Below, piece by piece: positions 13,830 to 19,871 of a stretch of 19,871 nucleotides of DNA. The notes under the pieces were generated by a model that worked only from the letters and a program-made list of their open reading frames with translations, did no database searches and was not told the DNA's origin. The stretch lies in assembly GCA_019310665.1 (NCBI GenBank), contig JAFDDW010000011.1, positions 1 through 19,871 on the forward strand, written 5' to 3'. A program made the translations under genes and the position numbers. Position 1 is the stretch's first letter, and every line of letters starts with the position of its first letter. This stretch comes from Deltaproteobacteria bacterium (GTDB lineage Bacteria; Desulfobacterota; Desulfobacteria; Desulfobacterales; JAFDCJ01).

Positions 13830-14119
13830 TTAACACTCAATTTCCTCCTTAATAACCGGCATGGATCCAATCAGTAAATCACCTTTGTAAGCAAACTTTA
13901 TACGGATACGTTTACAATGCCTTTTCTGTTTGGCCGGTCTTAAATAGAGTAGCACGTTTAAAACCGAATGCAAGCATCAGGATATGCATCCTAACACCGG
14001 TGAATTTGTATACAGCCGTGTTTCCAGCTTATTCTGCCGGAGACGCATATATATTAAATATTTCAAAGGGATAGTGGGATTAGTTATTAGCGATGAAAAA
14101 AAACAAGGGGAATAATTTG

Positions 14120-15352
14120 ATGAACATTGCTGAACTTAAAGAAAAAAAAATCAGCGAACTCACACAGATGGCCAAAGAATTGAAAGTTGAAGGGGCAGCG
14201 GGGATGCGCAAGCAGGAATTGATGTTTGCCTTGCTTCAGACCCAGATTGAAAAAAATGGCCTCATTTTCGGAGAAGGGACCCTGGAAATTTTACCGGATG
14301 GGTTTGGATTTTTGCGGTCACCGGACTCCAACTATCTGCCGGGTCCGGATGACATTTACGTGTCTCCTTCCCAGATTCGACGTTTCAACTTAAGAACCGG
14401 AGATACGGTTTCAGGGCAGATCCGACAGCCCAAAGAGTCGGAAAGATATTTTGCGCTTTTGAAAGTCGAAGCCGTCAACTATGAAGACCCCGAAGTGGCC
14501 CGGGATAAGATCCTTTTTGATAATTTGACCCCGCTTTATCCTGAACGTAAAATTAGTCTTGAAACCGACTCCGGGAATTTTTCCACGCGCATCATGGATT
14601 TAATGATTCCGATCGGGTTTGGCCAGAGGGGACTGATCGTATCCCCGCCCCGATCCGGTAAAACCATGTTGCTGCAAGCTATCGCCAATTCAATCATAGC
14701 CAGCCACAAAGATGTCGTACCGTTTGTGCTGCTGATCGACGAACGACCCGAAGAAGTCACCGATATGCAACGGACGGTCGAAGCGGAGGTCATCAGTTCT
14801 ACCTTTGATGAACCGGCCGAAAGGCACGTTCAGGTTGCCGAAATGGTCATCGAGAAGGCCAAACGACTGGTGGAACACAAAAAGAATGTGGTAATTCTTT
14901 TAGACAGTATTACGCGTCTGGCCCGGGCCTACAACTCGGTTGTTCCGCCCAGCGGTAAAATCCTGTCCGGTGGTGTGGATTCCAATGCTTTGCAGCGCCC
15001 CAAACGTTTTTTCGGCGCGGCCAGAAATATCGAAGAAGGGGGCAGTCTAACGATTCTTGCCACCGCGCTGGTTGATACCGGCAGTCGCATGGATGAGGTC
15101 ATCTTCGAGGAGTTTAAAGGAACCGGAAATGCCGAGATTCAACTGGATCGCCGGTTGGCAGATAAACGTGTGTACCCGTCTTTTGACATCAAACGCTCCG
15201 GCACGCGCAAAGAAGAACTTCTCCTGGATGAGGCTAGGATATTGCGTAAACTGCTGACAACGCTAAATACGGTTGACAGTATGGAGTTTTTACTTGAAAA
15301 AATGAGTGGGACCAAGGATAACGAACAGTTTCTAAATTCAATGAATAGATAA
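14120..15352 (+). CDS. rho: Transcription termination factor Rho
   Basis: A 410-residue hexameric RNA helicase. The N-terminal helical part starts MNIAELKEKKISELTQMAKE as in other Rho proteins. The cold-shock-type RNA-binding domain has GTLEILPDGFGFLRSPDSNY (53-72) and IYVSPSQIRRFNL (79-91). The Walker A motif is SPPRSGKT (175-182), Walker B VVILLDSITR (257-266), then the Q/R-loop region with SGGVDSNALQRPKRFFGAARN (283-303). The start at 14120 is chosen because AAGGGG lies at 14105-14110 and it gives the family N-terminus. An upstream in-frame ATG at 14093 would add nine residues and has no good site. It heads the rho-rpmE-prfA-prmC cluster. Confidence 0.97.
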   Translation: MNIAELKEKKISELTQMAKELKVEGAAGMRKQELMFALLQTQIEKNGLIFGEGTLEILPDGFGFLRSPDSNYLPGPDDIYVSPSQIRRFNLRTGDTVSGQIRQPKESERYFALLKVEAVNYEDPEVARDKILFDNLTPLYPERKISLETDSGNFSTRIMDLMIPIGFGQRGLIVSPPRSGKTMLLQAIANSIIASHKDVVPFVLLIDERPEEVTDMQRTVEAEVISSTFDEPAERHVQVAEMVIEKAKRLVEHKKNVVILLDSITRLARAYNSVVPPSGKILSGGVDSNALQRPKRFFGAARNIEEGGSLTILATALVDTGSRMDEVIFEEFKGTGNAEIQLDRRLADKRVYPSFDIKRSGTRKEELLLDEARILRKLLTTLNTVDSMEFLLEKMSGTKDNEQFLNSMNR

Positions 15353-15388
15353 TGTTGTCAGAAAAACCCCGTTAAGGGCCTATAGCGG

Positions 15389-15417
15389 TTGACATATGAT
15401 CTTTAGTGCTTTATAGG
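15389..15417 (+). promoter_or_regulatory. Promoter for rpmE
   Basis: TTGACA (15389-15394) and TATAGG (15412-15417) are separated by exactly 17 bases. The pair lies about 90 bases before the rpmE start, and so reads through the ATTCGTC heptamer array. Confidence 0.55.
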
Positions 15418-15452
15418 AAGCACAACTTTTACAAAATCGTCAAAATTACATA

Positions 15453-15487
15453 ATTCGTCATTCGTCATTCGACATTTGTCATTCAAA
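15453..15487 (+). repeat. ATTCGTC heptamer array upstream of rpmE
   Basis: ATTCGTC, ATTCGTC, ATTCGAC, ATTTGTC and ATTCAAA lie in strict 7-base register. The array ends two bases before the rpmE ribosome-binding site, so it would lie in the rpmE 5' leader. Confidence 0.85.
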
Positions 15488-15505
15488 TAGGGGGTTGCAA
15501 ATAAC

Positions 15506-15727
15506 ATGAAAAACGGAATTCATCCTGAGTACAAAGAAACGAGCATACGATGTGCATGCGGCAATGAGATCCATGTCGGTTCGACCAAATCTGATATCCG
15601 TGTTGAAATTTGCGCCAAATGTCATCCTTTTTTTACCGGTAAACAGAAACTTATCGACACCGCGGGTCGAATCGAGCGATTCCGGAAAAAATACGAAAAA
15701 TTCCAGAAACAAGAGAAACCCACGTAG
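15506..15727 (+). CDS. rpmE: 50S ribosomal protein L31 (zinc type)
   Basis: A 73-residue L31. It begins MKNGIHPEYKETSIRCACGN and contains the family signature AKCHPFFTGKQKLIDTAGRI (37-56). The four Cys ligands are present (C16, C18, C36, C39), so this is the zinc-binding C+ form rather than the zinc-free paralogue induced by Zn starvation. The ribosome-binding site AGGGGGT is at 15489-15495. It lies 153 bases after rho with its own likely promoter, and precedes prfA. Confidence 0.96.
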   Translation: MKNGIHPEYKETSIRCACGNEIHVGSTKSDIRVEICAKCHPFFTGKQKLIDTAGRIERFRKKYEKFQKQEKPT

Positions 15728-15774
15728 TTTAACCCCGCCTGTCAGTTCAATATACAGATAAGCCGTCAGGCTTC

Positions 15775-15873
15775 ATGGCTAAACCTGACACAACCTATCC
15801 GGATGACCTTGTTTTGATGCCCGGTACAGGTAAGCCGAATCGATTCCTTTCCCGAATAAAAAAAAATGTTTGA
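15775..15873 (+). CDS. Possible 32-codon leader ORF overlapping the prfA start
   Basis: A short frame (MAKPDTTYPDDLVLMPGTGK... ending RIKKNV) starts at ATG 15775 and stops at TGA 15871-15873, 8 bases inside prfA. Its ribosome-binding site is weak (AGG). prfA itself has no visible Shine-Dalgarno sequence, only an A-run before its ATG, so coupled re-initiation from this frame is conceivable. I see no known domain. It may be chance. Confidence 0.25.
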   Translation: MAKPDTTYPDDLVLMPGTGKPNRFLSRIKKNV

Positions 15874-16939
15874 TAAATTAATAGGGGTTGAAGAACGTTT
15901 CATCGACATTGAGAAGCATCTGGCTGATCCGGAAGTTGTTCAGGACCGGGATGCATACCAGAAATTTGTGCGCGAGCATGCTGAACTCAACAAGATCGTT
16001 ACTGTCTACCGCAAGTACAAGCAGACCTTGAATGATCTCGAGGAGAGTCAGGAACTGTTAAAGGATGCCGATCCTGATATAAAGGGTCTGGCTCGTGATG
16101 AAATCACCACACTGAGCCTGGAAAAAGAAAAAATCGAAGGCGAATTAAAAGCGCTGTTACTGCCCAAAGATCCCAATGATGAGAAAAATGTCATCGTCGA
16201 GATTCGTGCCGGAACCGGTGGTGAGGAAGCGGCTTTGTTTGCCGGCGATCTTTTCAAGATGTATAGCCGCTATGCTGAAAAACGAAACTGGAAGGTGGAG
16301 ATAATCACCCATCATCCCACCGGGGTCGGGGGCTTGAAAGAAATCATCGCCATGATACAGGGCCAGGGAGCCTATAGTGTGTTTAAATACGAAAGCGGAA
16401 TCCATCGGGTGCAACGGGTGCCTGCCACAGAAACTCAGGGACGCATCCATACATCGGCGGTTACGGTAGCTGTTTTGGCCGAGGCAGAAGAAGTAGATAT
16501 TGAGATCGATCCTTCCGAACTTAAAGTGGATGTATATCGAGCCACCGGCCCGGGGGGACAGAGCGTGAACACTACCGATTCAGCCGTGCGCATTACCCAC
16601 CTTCCCACCGGCCTTGTGGTGACCTGTCAGGATGAAAAATCGCAGCTGAAAAATAAAGTTAAGGCCATGAAAGTCTTGCGGTCACGGCTGCTGGATCAAA
16701 TGATTTTTGAACAAAACGAAAAGCGTTCCGAAGAACGCAGAAGCCAGGTGGGTACGGGTGATCGAAGCGGCAGAATCAGAACCTACAATTTTCCCCAGAG
16801 CCGGGTGACGGACCATCGTATCAACCTGACGCTCTATAAACTGGATAGCATTCTGCAGGGAAATATTGACGAACTTATAGAGAACCTGTTAACTTATTAT
16901 CAAACCGAGGCCCTTCAGAAGGCAGAATCCACACCTTAA
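15866..16939 (+). CDS. prfA: Peptide chain release factor 1
   Basis: A 357-residue class I release factor. The PAT tripeptide at 186-188 (in HRVQRVPATETQGR) is the PxT codon-recognition motif of RF1, which reads UAA and UAG; RF2 would have SPF. The catalytic GGQ is at 230-232 within RATGPGGQSVN; it is the methylation target of PrmC, encoded next. The N-terminal coiled region (about 10-95) and the C-terminal RIRTYNFPQSRVTDHRINL complete the family pattern. The ATG is preceded by an A-run instead of a Shine-Dalgarno sequence. The gene order rpmE-prfA-prmC is common in Gram-negative bacteria. Confidence 0.97.
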   Translation: MFDKLIGVEERFIDIEKHLADPEVVQDRDAYQKFVREHAELNKIVTVYRKYKQTLNDLEESQELLKDADPDIKGLARDEITTLSLEKEKIEGELKALLLPKDPNDEKNVIVEIRAGTGGEEAALFAGDLFKMYSRYAEKRNWKVEIITHHPTGVGGLKEIIAMIQGQGAYSVFKYESGIHRVQRVPATETQGRIHTSAVTVAVLAEAEEVDIEIDPSELKVDVYRATGPGGQSVNTTDSAVRITHLPTGLVVTCQDEKSQLKNKVKAMKVLRSRLLDQMIFEQNEKRSEERRSQVGTGDRSGRIRTYNFPQSRVTDHRINLTLYKLDSILQGNIDELIENLLTYYQTEALQKAESTP

Positions 16940-16954
16940 TGGCTATTGAAGTTG

Positions 16955-17048
16955 GAATTCGGAATGCGGAAAATATGAAAATCAGACATTCAGCCAGCGC
17001 CTTTTCCGCATTCCGCATTCCAAGGTGCCTGACACCTGAAACCTTATA
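16955..17048. repeat. Inverted GAATGCG heptamers and CCTGAMA heptamers between prfA and prmC
   Basis: GAATTCG-GAATGCG (16955-16968) faces the inverted pair CGCATTC-CGCATTC (17007-17020). GGAATGCGGAAAA (16961-16973) and TTTTCCGCATTCC (17002-17014) form a perfect 13-bp stem around a 28-base loop. There is no T-run, so it is not an ordinary terminator. CCTGACA, CCTGAAA and CCTTATA follow at 17028-17048 in 7-base register. Confidence 0.75.
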
Positions 17049-17080
17049 CAGGAGCCTAAACCTTTAAACCGTGATAGCTC

Positions 17081-17986
17081 ATGTCAGGCAATAATCTTAC
17101 TAAACCCGATAGTACGCGGTGGACCATTATCAAGCTCCTGCAATGGGCCGCATCTTATTTAAAGTCTCACGATATCGACAGCCCCCGAGCAACCGGTGAA
17201 ATACTGCTGGCCCATGCGCTGAAACTGGAACGTATCGAACTGTATTTAAATTTTGATCAACCACTGCGGGGAGATGAACTGAAGGCATTTAAATCGCTGA
17301 TCAAGCGTCGCATCGGACGGGAGCCGGTTGCCTATATCCTCGGCCTCAAAGAGTTCTGGTCACTGGATCTGGAGGTTACCCGAGATGTTCTAATACCCAG
17401 GCCTGAAACCGAATGTTTGGTGGAGGCGGCTTTGGAGCTATTGTCAAAGTATTCACCTTCACCAGCAAGGCGAATTCTGGATCTGGGCACGGGCTCCGGG
17501 GCGATCGTGCTTGCATTGGCGTCACAACAACCTCAGCACACTTATTTGGCTTCCGACTTGAGTGTCCCGGCGCTTGAGGCGGCCCGGCGGAATGCGAGGC
17601 GGCATGATCTTTGTGACATTATCCAATTCTTTGCCGCTGATTGGCTGACAGCCTTAAGACCGGAAAAATCGGCCTTTGATATGATCGTGTCCAACCCGCC
17701 TTATATTCCCAGCCGTGTGCTTCAAAGTCTGCAGCCCGAAATTAATCGTTATGAACCGATTGCGGCACTTGACGGAGAGGAAGACGGCCTTGAATGTTTT
17801 AGAAAAATTTTAAAATCTGTTCATCATGGCCTTAAACCGGGCGGTGATCTGTTGCTTGAAATTGGTCATGATCAGCAAGATGCGGTTCACAGGATTGCGT
17901 TCGAATGTGGGTATTATGATGATTTCAGCTGCACCAAAGACTACAGTGGCCACGACCGGGTCGTTTACATGCGCCGGAAGGGATGA
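17081..17986 (+). CDS. prmC: Release factor glutamine methyltransferase PrmC
   Basis: A 301-residue methylase of the GGQ glutamine in release factors, dependent on S-adenosylmethionine. The N-terminal helical domain binds RF (about 1-100; REPVAYILGLKEFWSLD at 80-96 is conserved). LIPRPETECLVE (104-115), the SAM-binding DLGTGSGAI (134-142) and the catalytic NPPYI (205-209) are the family signatures, followed by ALDGEEDGLECFRKI. It lies after prfA, whose product is its substrate. The ribosome-binding site before the ATG is poor, and the 141-base gap to prfA is filled by repeats. Its stop is followed one base later by the large heptamer array. Confidence 0.95.
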   Translation: MSGNNLTKPDSTRWTIIKLLQWAASYLKSHDIDSPRATGEILLAHALKLERIELYLNFDQPLRGDELKAFKSLIKRRIGREPVAYILGLKEFWSLDLEVTRDVLIPRPETECLVEAALELLSKYSPSPARRILDLGTGSGAIVLALASQQPQHTYLASDLSVPALEAARRNARRHDLCDIIQFFAADWLTALRPEKSAFDMIVSNPPYIPSRVLQSLQPEINRYEPIAALDGEEDGLECFRKILKSVHHGLKPGGDLLLEIGHDQQDAVHRIAFECGYYDDFSCTKDYSGHDRVVYMRRKG

Positions 17987-17987
17987 G

Positions 17988-18106
17988 GCGGGTTGCGGGT
18001 TGCGGGTTACGGGTTGCGGGGTACGGGTTACGAGTTGCGGGTTACGGGTTGCGGGGTGCGGGGTGCGGGTTGCGGGTTGCGGGTTGCGGGTTACGGGTTA
18101 CGGGTT
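17988..18106 (+). repeat. 17-copy RCGGGTT heptamer array, G-quadruplex-prone
   Basis: Exactly 17 units of 7 bases (119 bases) with no insertion or deletion. Units are GCGGGTT or ACGGGTT, with GCGGGGT at 18016, 18051 and 18058, and one ACGAGTT at 18030. Sixteen of 17 units carry at least three consecutive G residues, separated mostly by 4 bases (TTGC or TTAC), which meets the usual G-quadruplex pattern many times over. The G-rich strand is the coding strand of prmC. The array begins one base past the prmC stop. Confidence 0.95.
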
Positions 18107-18110
18107 TTTC

Positions 18111-18145
18111 GATTTGGGATTTCGGATATGGGATTTGGGATTGAA
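18111..18145 (+). repeat. GATTTGG heptamer array
   Basis: GATTTGG, GATTTCG, GATATGG, GATTTGG and GATTGAA lie in strict 7-base register, only four bases after the RCGGGTT array and with a different unit. Confidence 0.85.
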
Positions 18146-18398
18146 AAGATTGATAGGATGACTTGCGAAGAACGAGTTGTGGCGTATTGATTTTTGGATA
18201 GTGGTGCTTTACTTTAAATGGTTGGCGTTCGTATTAGAAATTAGAGGAAAAAAAGGTTGCAGCTAATTATAATATTTGTTATTAAAGAAAGTTTTTATAA
18301 CCCCCACGCTTTTGGACCTGTTTCCCGGTGCTTTTTTTAAAAGTCGGAAACTGGGGCGACAATGGCGGCGGAACAACCGAAAATGAAGGGAGAAACCT
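18146..18398 (+). promoter_or_regulatory. rpsB upstream region
   Basis: About 250 bases with no gene. A perfect TATAAT (18268-18273) lies about 125 bases before rpsB and may be a -10 box, but I see no good -35 at the right distance. The leader holds GTTTCC and GGAAAC as a weak inverted pair (about 18318 and 18346) around a T-rich loop. AAGGGAG (18386-18392) is the rpsB ribosome-binding site. Long leaders with autoregulation by S2 are known in some bacteria, but I cannot assign such a structure here. Confidence 0.3.
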
Positions 18399-19349
18399 AT
18401 GGCGTATGTAACTATGAAAGAACTGCTGGAGGCTGGTGTGCATTTTGGTCACCAGACGAAACGCTGGAATCCGAAAATGAAACCTTATATTTTTGGAGCC
18501 AGAAACGGGATCTATATTGTTGACCTGCAAAAAACTGTTCGGATGTTTAAAACGACCTATGATTTTGTTGTGGACACGGTTGCAGCAGGCAAACCATTGT
18601 TGTTCGTCGGCACCAAAAAGCAGGCCCGTGATTCTATCTATGAAGAGGCCAATCGGTGCGAGATGTTTTATGTTCATAACCGGTGGCTCGGCGGAATGCT
18701 GACCAATTTTCAGACAATCCGGCAAAGCATTGACCGGTTGAATTATCTCAACAACATCCAAAATGATGGATCAATTGAACTTTTCCCCAAAAAAGAGCGG
18801 CTGAAACTTGCTAAAGCGCGTATAAAGCTCGACAGTAACCTTGGTGGCATTCGTACCATGAACGGGTTGCCCGGCGCAATGTTTGTCGTTGATCCCAAAA
18901 ATGAAGCCATCGCCGTGCGTGAAGGCCGCCGGCTGAATATACCGATTATCGCCATCGTTGATACCAATTGCGATCCGGATGATATTGACTATATTATACC
19001 CGGCAACGATGACGCCATTCGCGCCATCCGTTTAATTACCTCGAGAATGGCGGATGCTTGTATTGAAGGAAGCCAGCGTTTTGCTGAAAAACAACAGGCC
19101 GAAGCCGATAAGGACGTGGAAGAGGAATCTGAAGCGGCGGCCGTCAGCGCGGAACTGCCATCCGGCGAACGGAAGGTGATTTCAGACGGGTCTGATGGCC
19201 CCGTGGTAGAAATCATTAAACGATCGGTGGTTGAAACCGCCCAACCGGTGGCGGCTGATGCCCCTCAGGCGGGAACCGAAGCGACAGACGATAATACGGA
19301 AGATAGCAGCGTAGCTGAAACGACAGGAGAGCAAGATGACAACAATTAG
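18399..19349 (+). CDS. rpsB: 30S ribosomal protein S2 with acidic C-terminal extension
   Basis: A 316-residue S2. The start MAYVTMKELLEAGVHFGHQT and the stretches RWNPKMKPYIFGARNGIYI (22-40), LFVGTKKQA (68-76), VHNRWLGGMLTNF (92-104) and IPIIAIVDTNCDPDDIDYIIPGND (181-204) are canonical. The usual S2 core ends near residue 235. Here about 80 further residues, rich in Glu, Asp, Ala and Ser, form a probably disordered acidic tail (235-316). S2 bridges head and body of the 30S subunit. The last 14 bases overlap the tsf start, so the two are translationally coupled. Confidence 0.97.
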   Translation: MAYVTMKELLEAGVHFGHQTKRWNPKMKPYIFGARNGIYIVDLQKTVRMFKTTYDFVVDTVAAGKPLLFVGTKKQARDSIYEEANRCEMFYVHNRWLGGMLTNFQTIRQSIDRLNYLNNIQNDGSIELFPKKERLKLAKARIKLDSNLGGIRTMNGLPGAMFVVDPKNEAIAVREGRRLNIPIIAIVDTNCDPDDIDYIIPGNDDAIRAIRLITSRMADACIEGSQRFAEKQQAEADKDVEEESEAAAVSAELPSGERKVISDGSDGPVVEIIKRSVVETAQPVAADAPQAGTEATDDNTEDSSVAETTGEQDDNN

Positions 19350-19871
19350 TGCGACGATGGTAAAACAACTGCGGGAAAAGTCAGGCGCCGGGATGATGGA
19401 CTGTAAGCAAGCGCTTGTGGAGTGTGATGCAGATATTGATAAAGCGGTTGATTTTCTGAGGAAAAAAGGGCTGGCTACGGCCCAGAAGCGGGCCGGACGG
19501 GCCATGACGGAAGGCACCGTGCAGTCTTATATCCACATGGGCGGCAAACTGGGGGTACTGGTTGAAGTAAATTGCGAGACGGATTTTGTAGCAAAAAATG
19601 AAGATTTTATTGTTTTTGCAAAAAATATTGCCATGCACATTGCCGCCACCAATCCTCTGGGTCTGCGGGCCGAAGACGTGCCGGAAGAAACCGTTCAGCG
19701 TGAAAGAGAAATCTACCAGGCCCAGGCCCTTGAAACAGGAAAGCCTGAAAACGTGATTACCAAAATCGTTGATGGAAAAATGAACAAATTTTTCAAAGAA
19801 AATTGTTTACTCAACCAGCCCTATGTGCGCCAACCGGACCTGACGGTTGCAGATGTGTTAAATGAATTAAT
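19336..19871 (+). CDS. tsf: Elongation factor Ts (partial, cut by window end)
   Basis: The first 178 codons are visible and the frame is open at the window edge. It starts MTTISATMVKQLREKSGAGM followed by MDCKQALVECDADIDKAVDFL (the N-terminal UBA-like module, to about 45). It continues with KRAGRAMTEGTVQSYIH and the conserved TDFVAKN (82-88), which contacts EF-Tu, then KFFKENCLLNQPYV (151-164). EF-Ts exchanges GDP for GTP on EF-Tu. The distribution of motifs fits the short form of about 200 residues, so probably only 20 or so residues are missing. AGGAGA lies five bases before the ATG, inside rpsB. The 14-base overlap with rpsB is unusual in size; rpsB-tsf order is near universal. Confidence 0.96.
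   Translation, partial: MTTISATMVKQLREKSGAGMMDCKQALVECDADIDKAVDFLRKKGLATAQKRAGRAMTEGTVQSYIHMGGKLGVLVEVNCETDFVAKNEDFIVFAKNIAMHIAATNPLGLRAEDVPEETVQREREIYQAQALETGKPENVITKIVDGKMNKFFKENCLLNQPYVRQPDLTVADVLNEL

Larger units (their letters stand above)
13653..14119. other. Long rho leader region
   Basis: About 440-470 bases without a supported gene. It holds a promoter-like pair: TTGACA at 13708-13713 and an AT-rich -10 candidate TATTTA at 13731-13736 (17-base spacer). A 19-base tandem duplication lies at 13792-13829. If transcription starts there, rho has a leader of more than 350 bases. Long leaders that allow Rho to terminate its own transcript are known in Escherichia coli, but no such site is demonstrated here. 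Confidence 0.45.

Noticed and set aside
11378..15364. Shared 13-mer TTTCTGACAACAT before adk and, inverted, after rho
   Set aside because: In 20 kb, several chance pairs of identical 13-mers are expected, so two copies are not evidence of a shared regulator site.
16961..17014. Hairpin between prfA and prmC as a terminator
   Set aside because: The 13-bp stem arises from oppositely oriented GAATGCG heptamers and is not followed by a T-run. prmC is likely co-transcribed with prfA.
17826..18190. Open frames through the RCGGGTT array giving peptides rich in RVTGCG-type repeats
   Set aside because: The frames overlap prmC out of frame and owe their openness to the repeat. A 7-base unit read in threes gives a 7-residue repeat in every frame. 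There is no domain and no ribosome-binding site.

Overview
The window reads as a chromosomal segment from a Gram-negative bacterium, most likely of the Desulfobacterota (former Deltaproteobacteria, Desulfobacterales-like). That placement is an inference. It rests on the cell-envelope genes (OmpA-type peptidoglycan binding, lipoprotein), the mix of HDOD and PilZ signalling genes, a rho-rpmE-prfA-prmC cluster followed by rpsB-tsf, moderate base composition, and intergenic spacers filled with short repeats. There is no integrase, transposase, CRISPR array or rRNA.

Layout. 1-516 is a gene-poor left end with a (CA)14 microsatellite. 517-1593 is an exported VWA/OmpA protein, converging through a shared hairpin on a sugar-phosphate isomerase-like gene (1681-2448, minus). 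A roughly 700-base spacer holds an inverted-repeat element (2887-3097). Next comes a tight plus-strand unit: a CheD-like protein that has lost its three catalytic residues, an HDOD protein joined to it by an ATGA overlap, and a small Arg/Lys-rich protein. It converges on a minus-strand unit of MoaD/ThiS-like protein, lipoprotein and PilZ protein (4748-6175). Two sugar-nucleotide epimerases follow (6303-7283 and 7600-8625), separated by heptamer repeats and a large palindromic element.

The middle (8626-9640) is AT-rich and sparse. It holds an unpaired 51-residue ribbon-helix-helix gene with an operator-like inverted repeat, and tRNA-Arg(CCG). The right half is housekeeping: folC and rpsU (minus), adk (plus), a CCA-adding/poly(A) polymerase family gene (minus), then rho, rpmE, prfA, prmC, rpsB and the start of tsf (all plus). 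The right half mainly serves translation and its termination: ribosomal proteins, release factor RF1 and its methylase PrmC, EF-Ts, tRNA end maturation, and Rho.

The most unusual property is in the spacers. At least a dozen sites carry tandem repeats with a strict 7-base period but different unit sequences (for example GAATGCG, ATTCGTC, GAACCCT, GATTTGG, RCGGGTT). The largest is 17 uninterrupted heptamers directly after prmC, and it can form G-quadruplexes. Several of these arrays touch gene ends: they supply a ribosome-binding site for one epimerase and C-terminal codons for FolC. The other striking point is the CheD-like protein with all three catalytic positions replaced.
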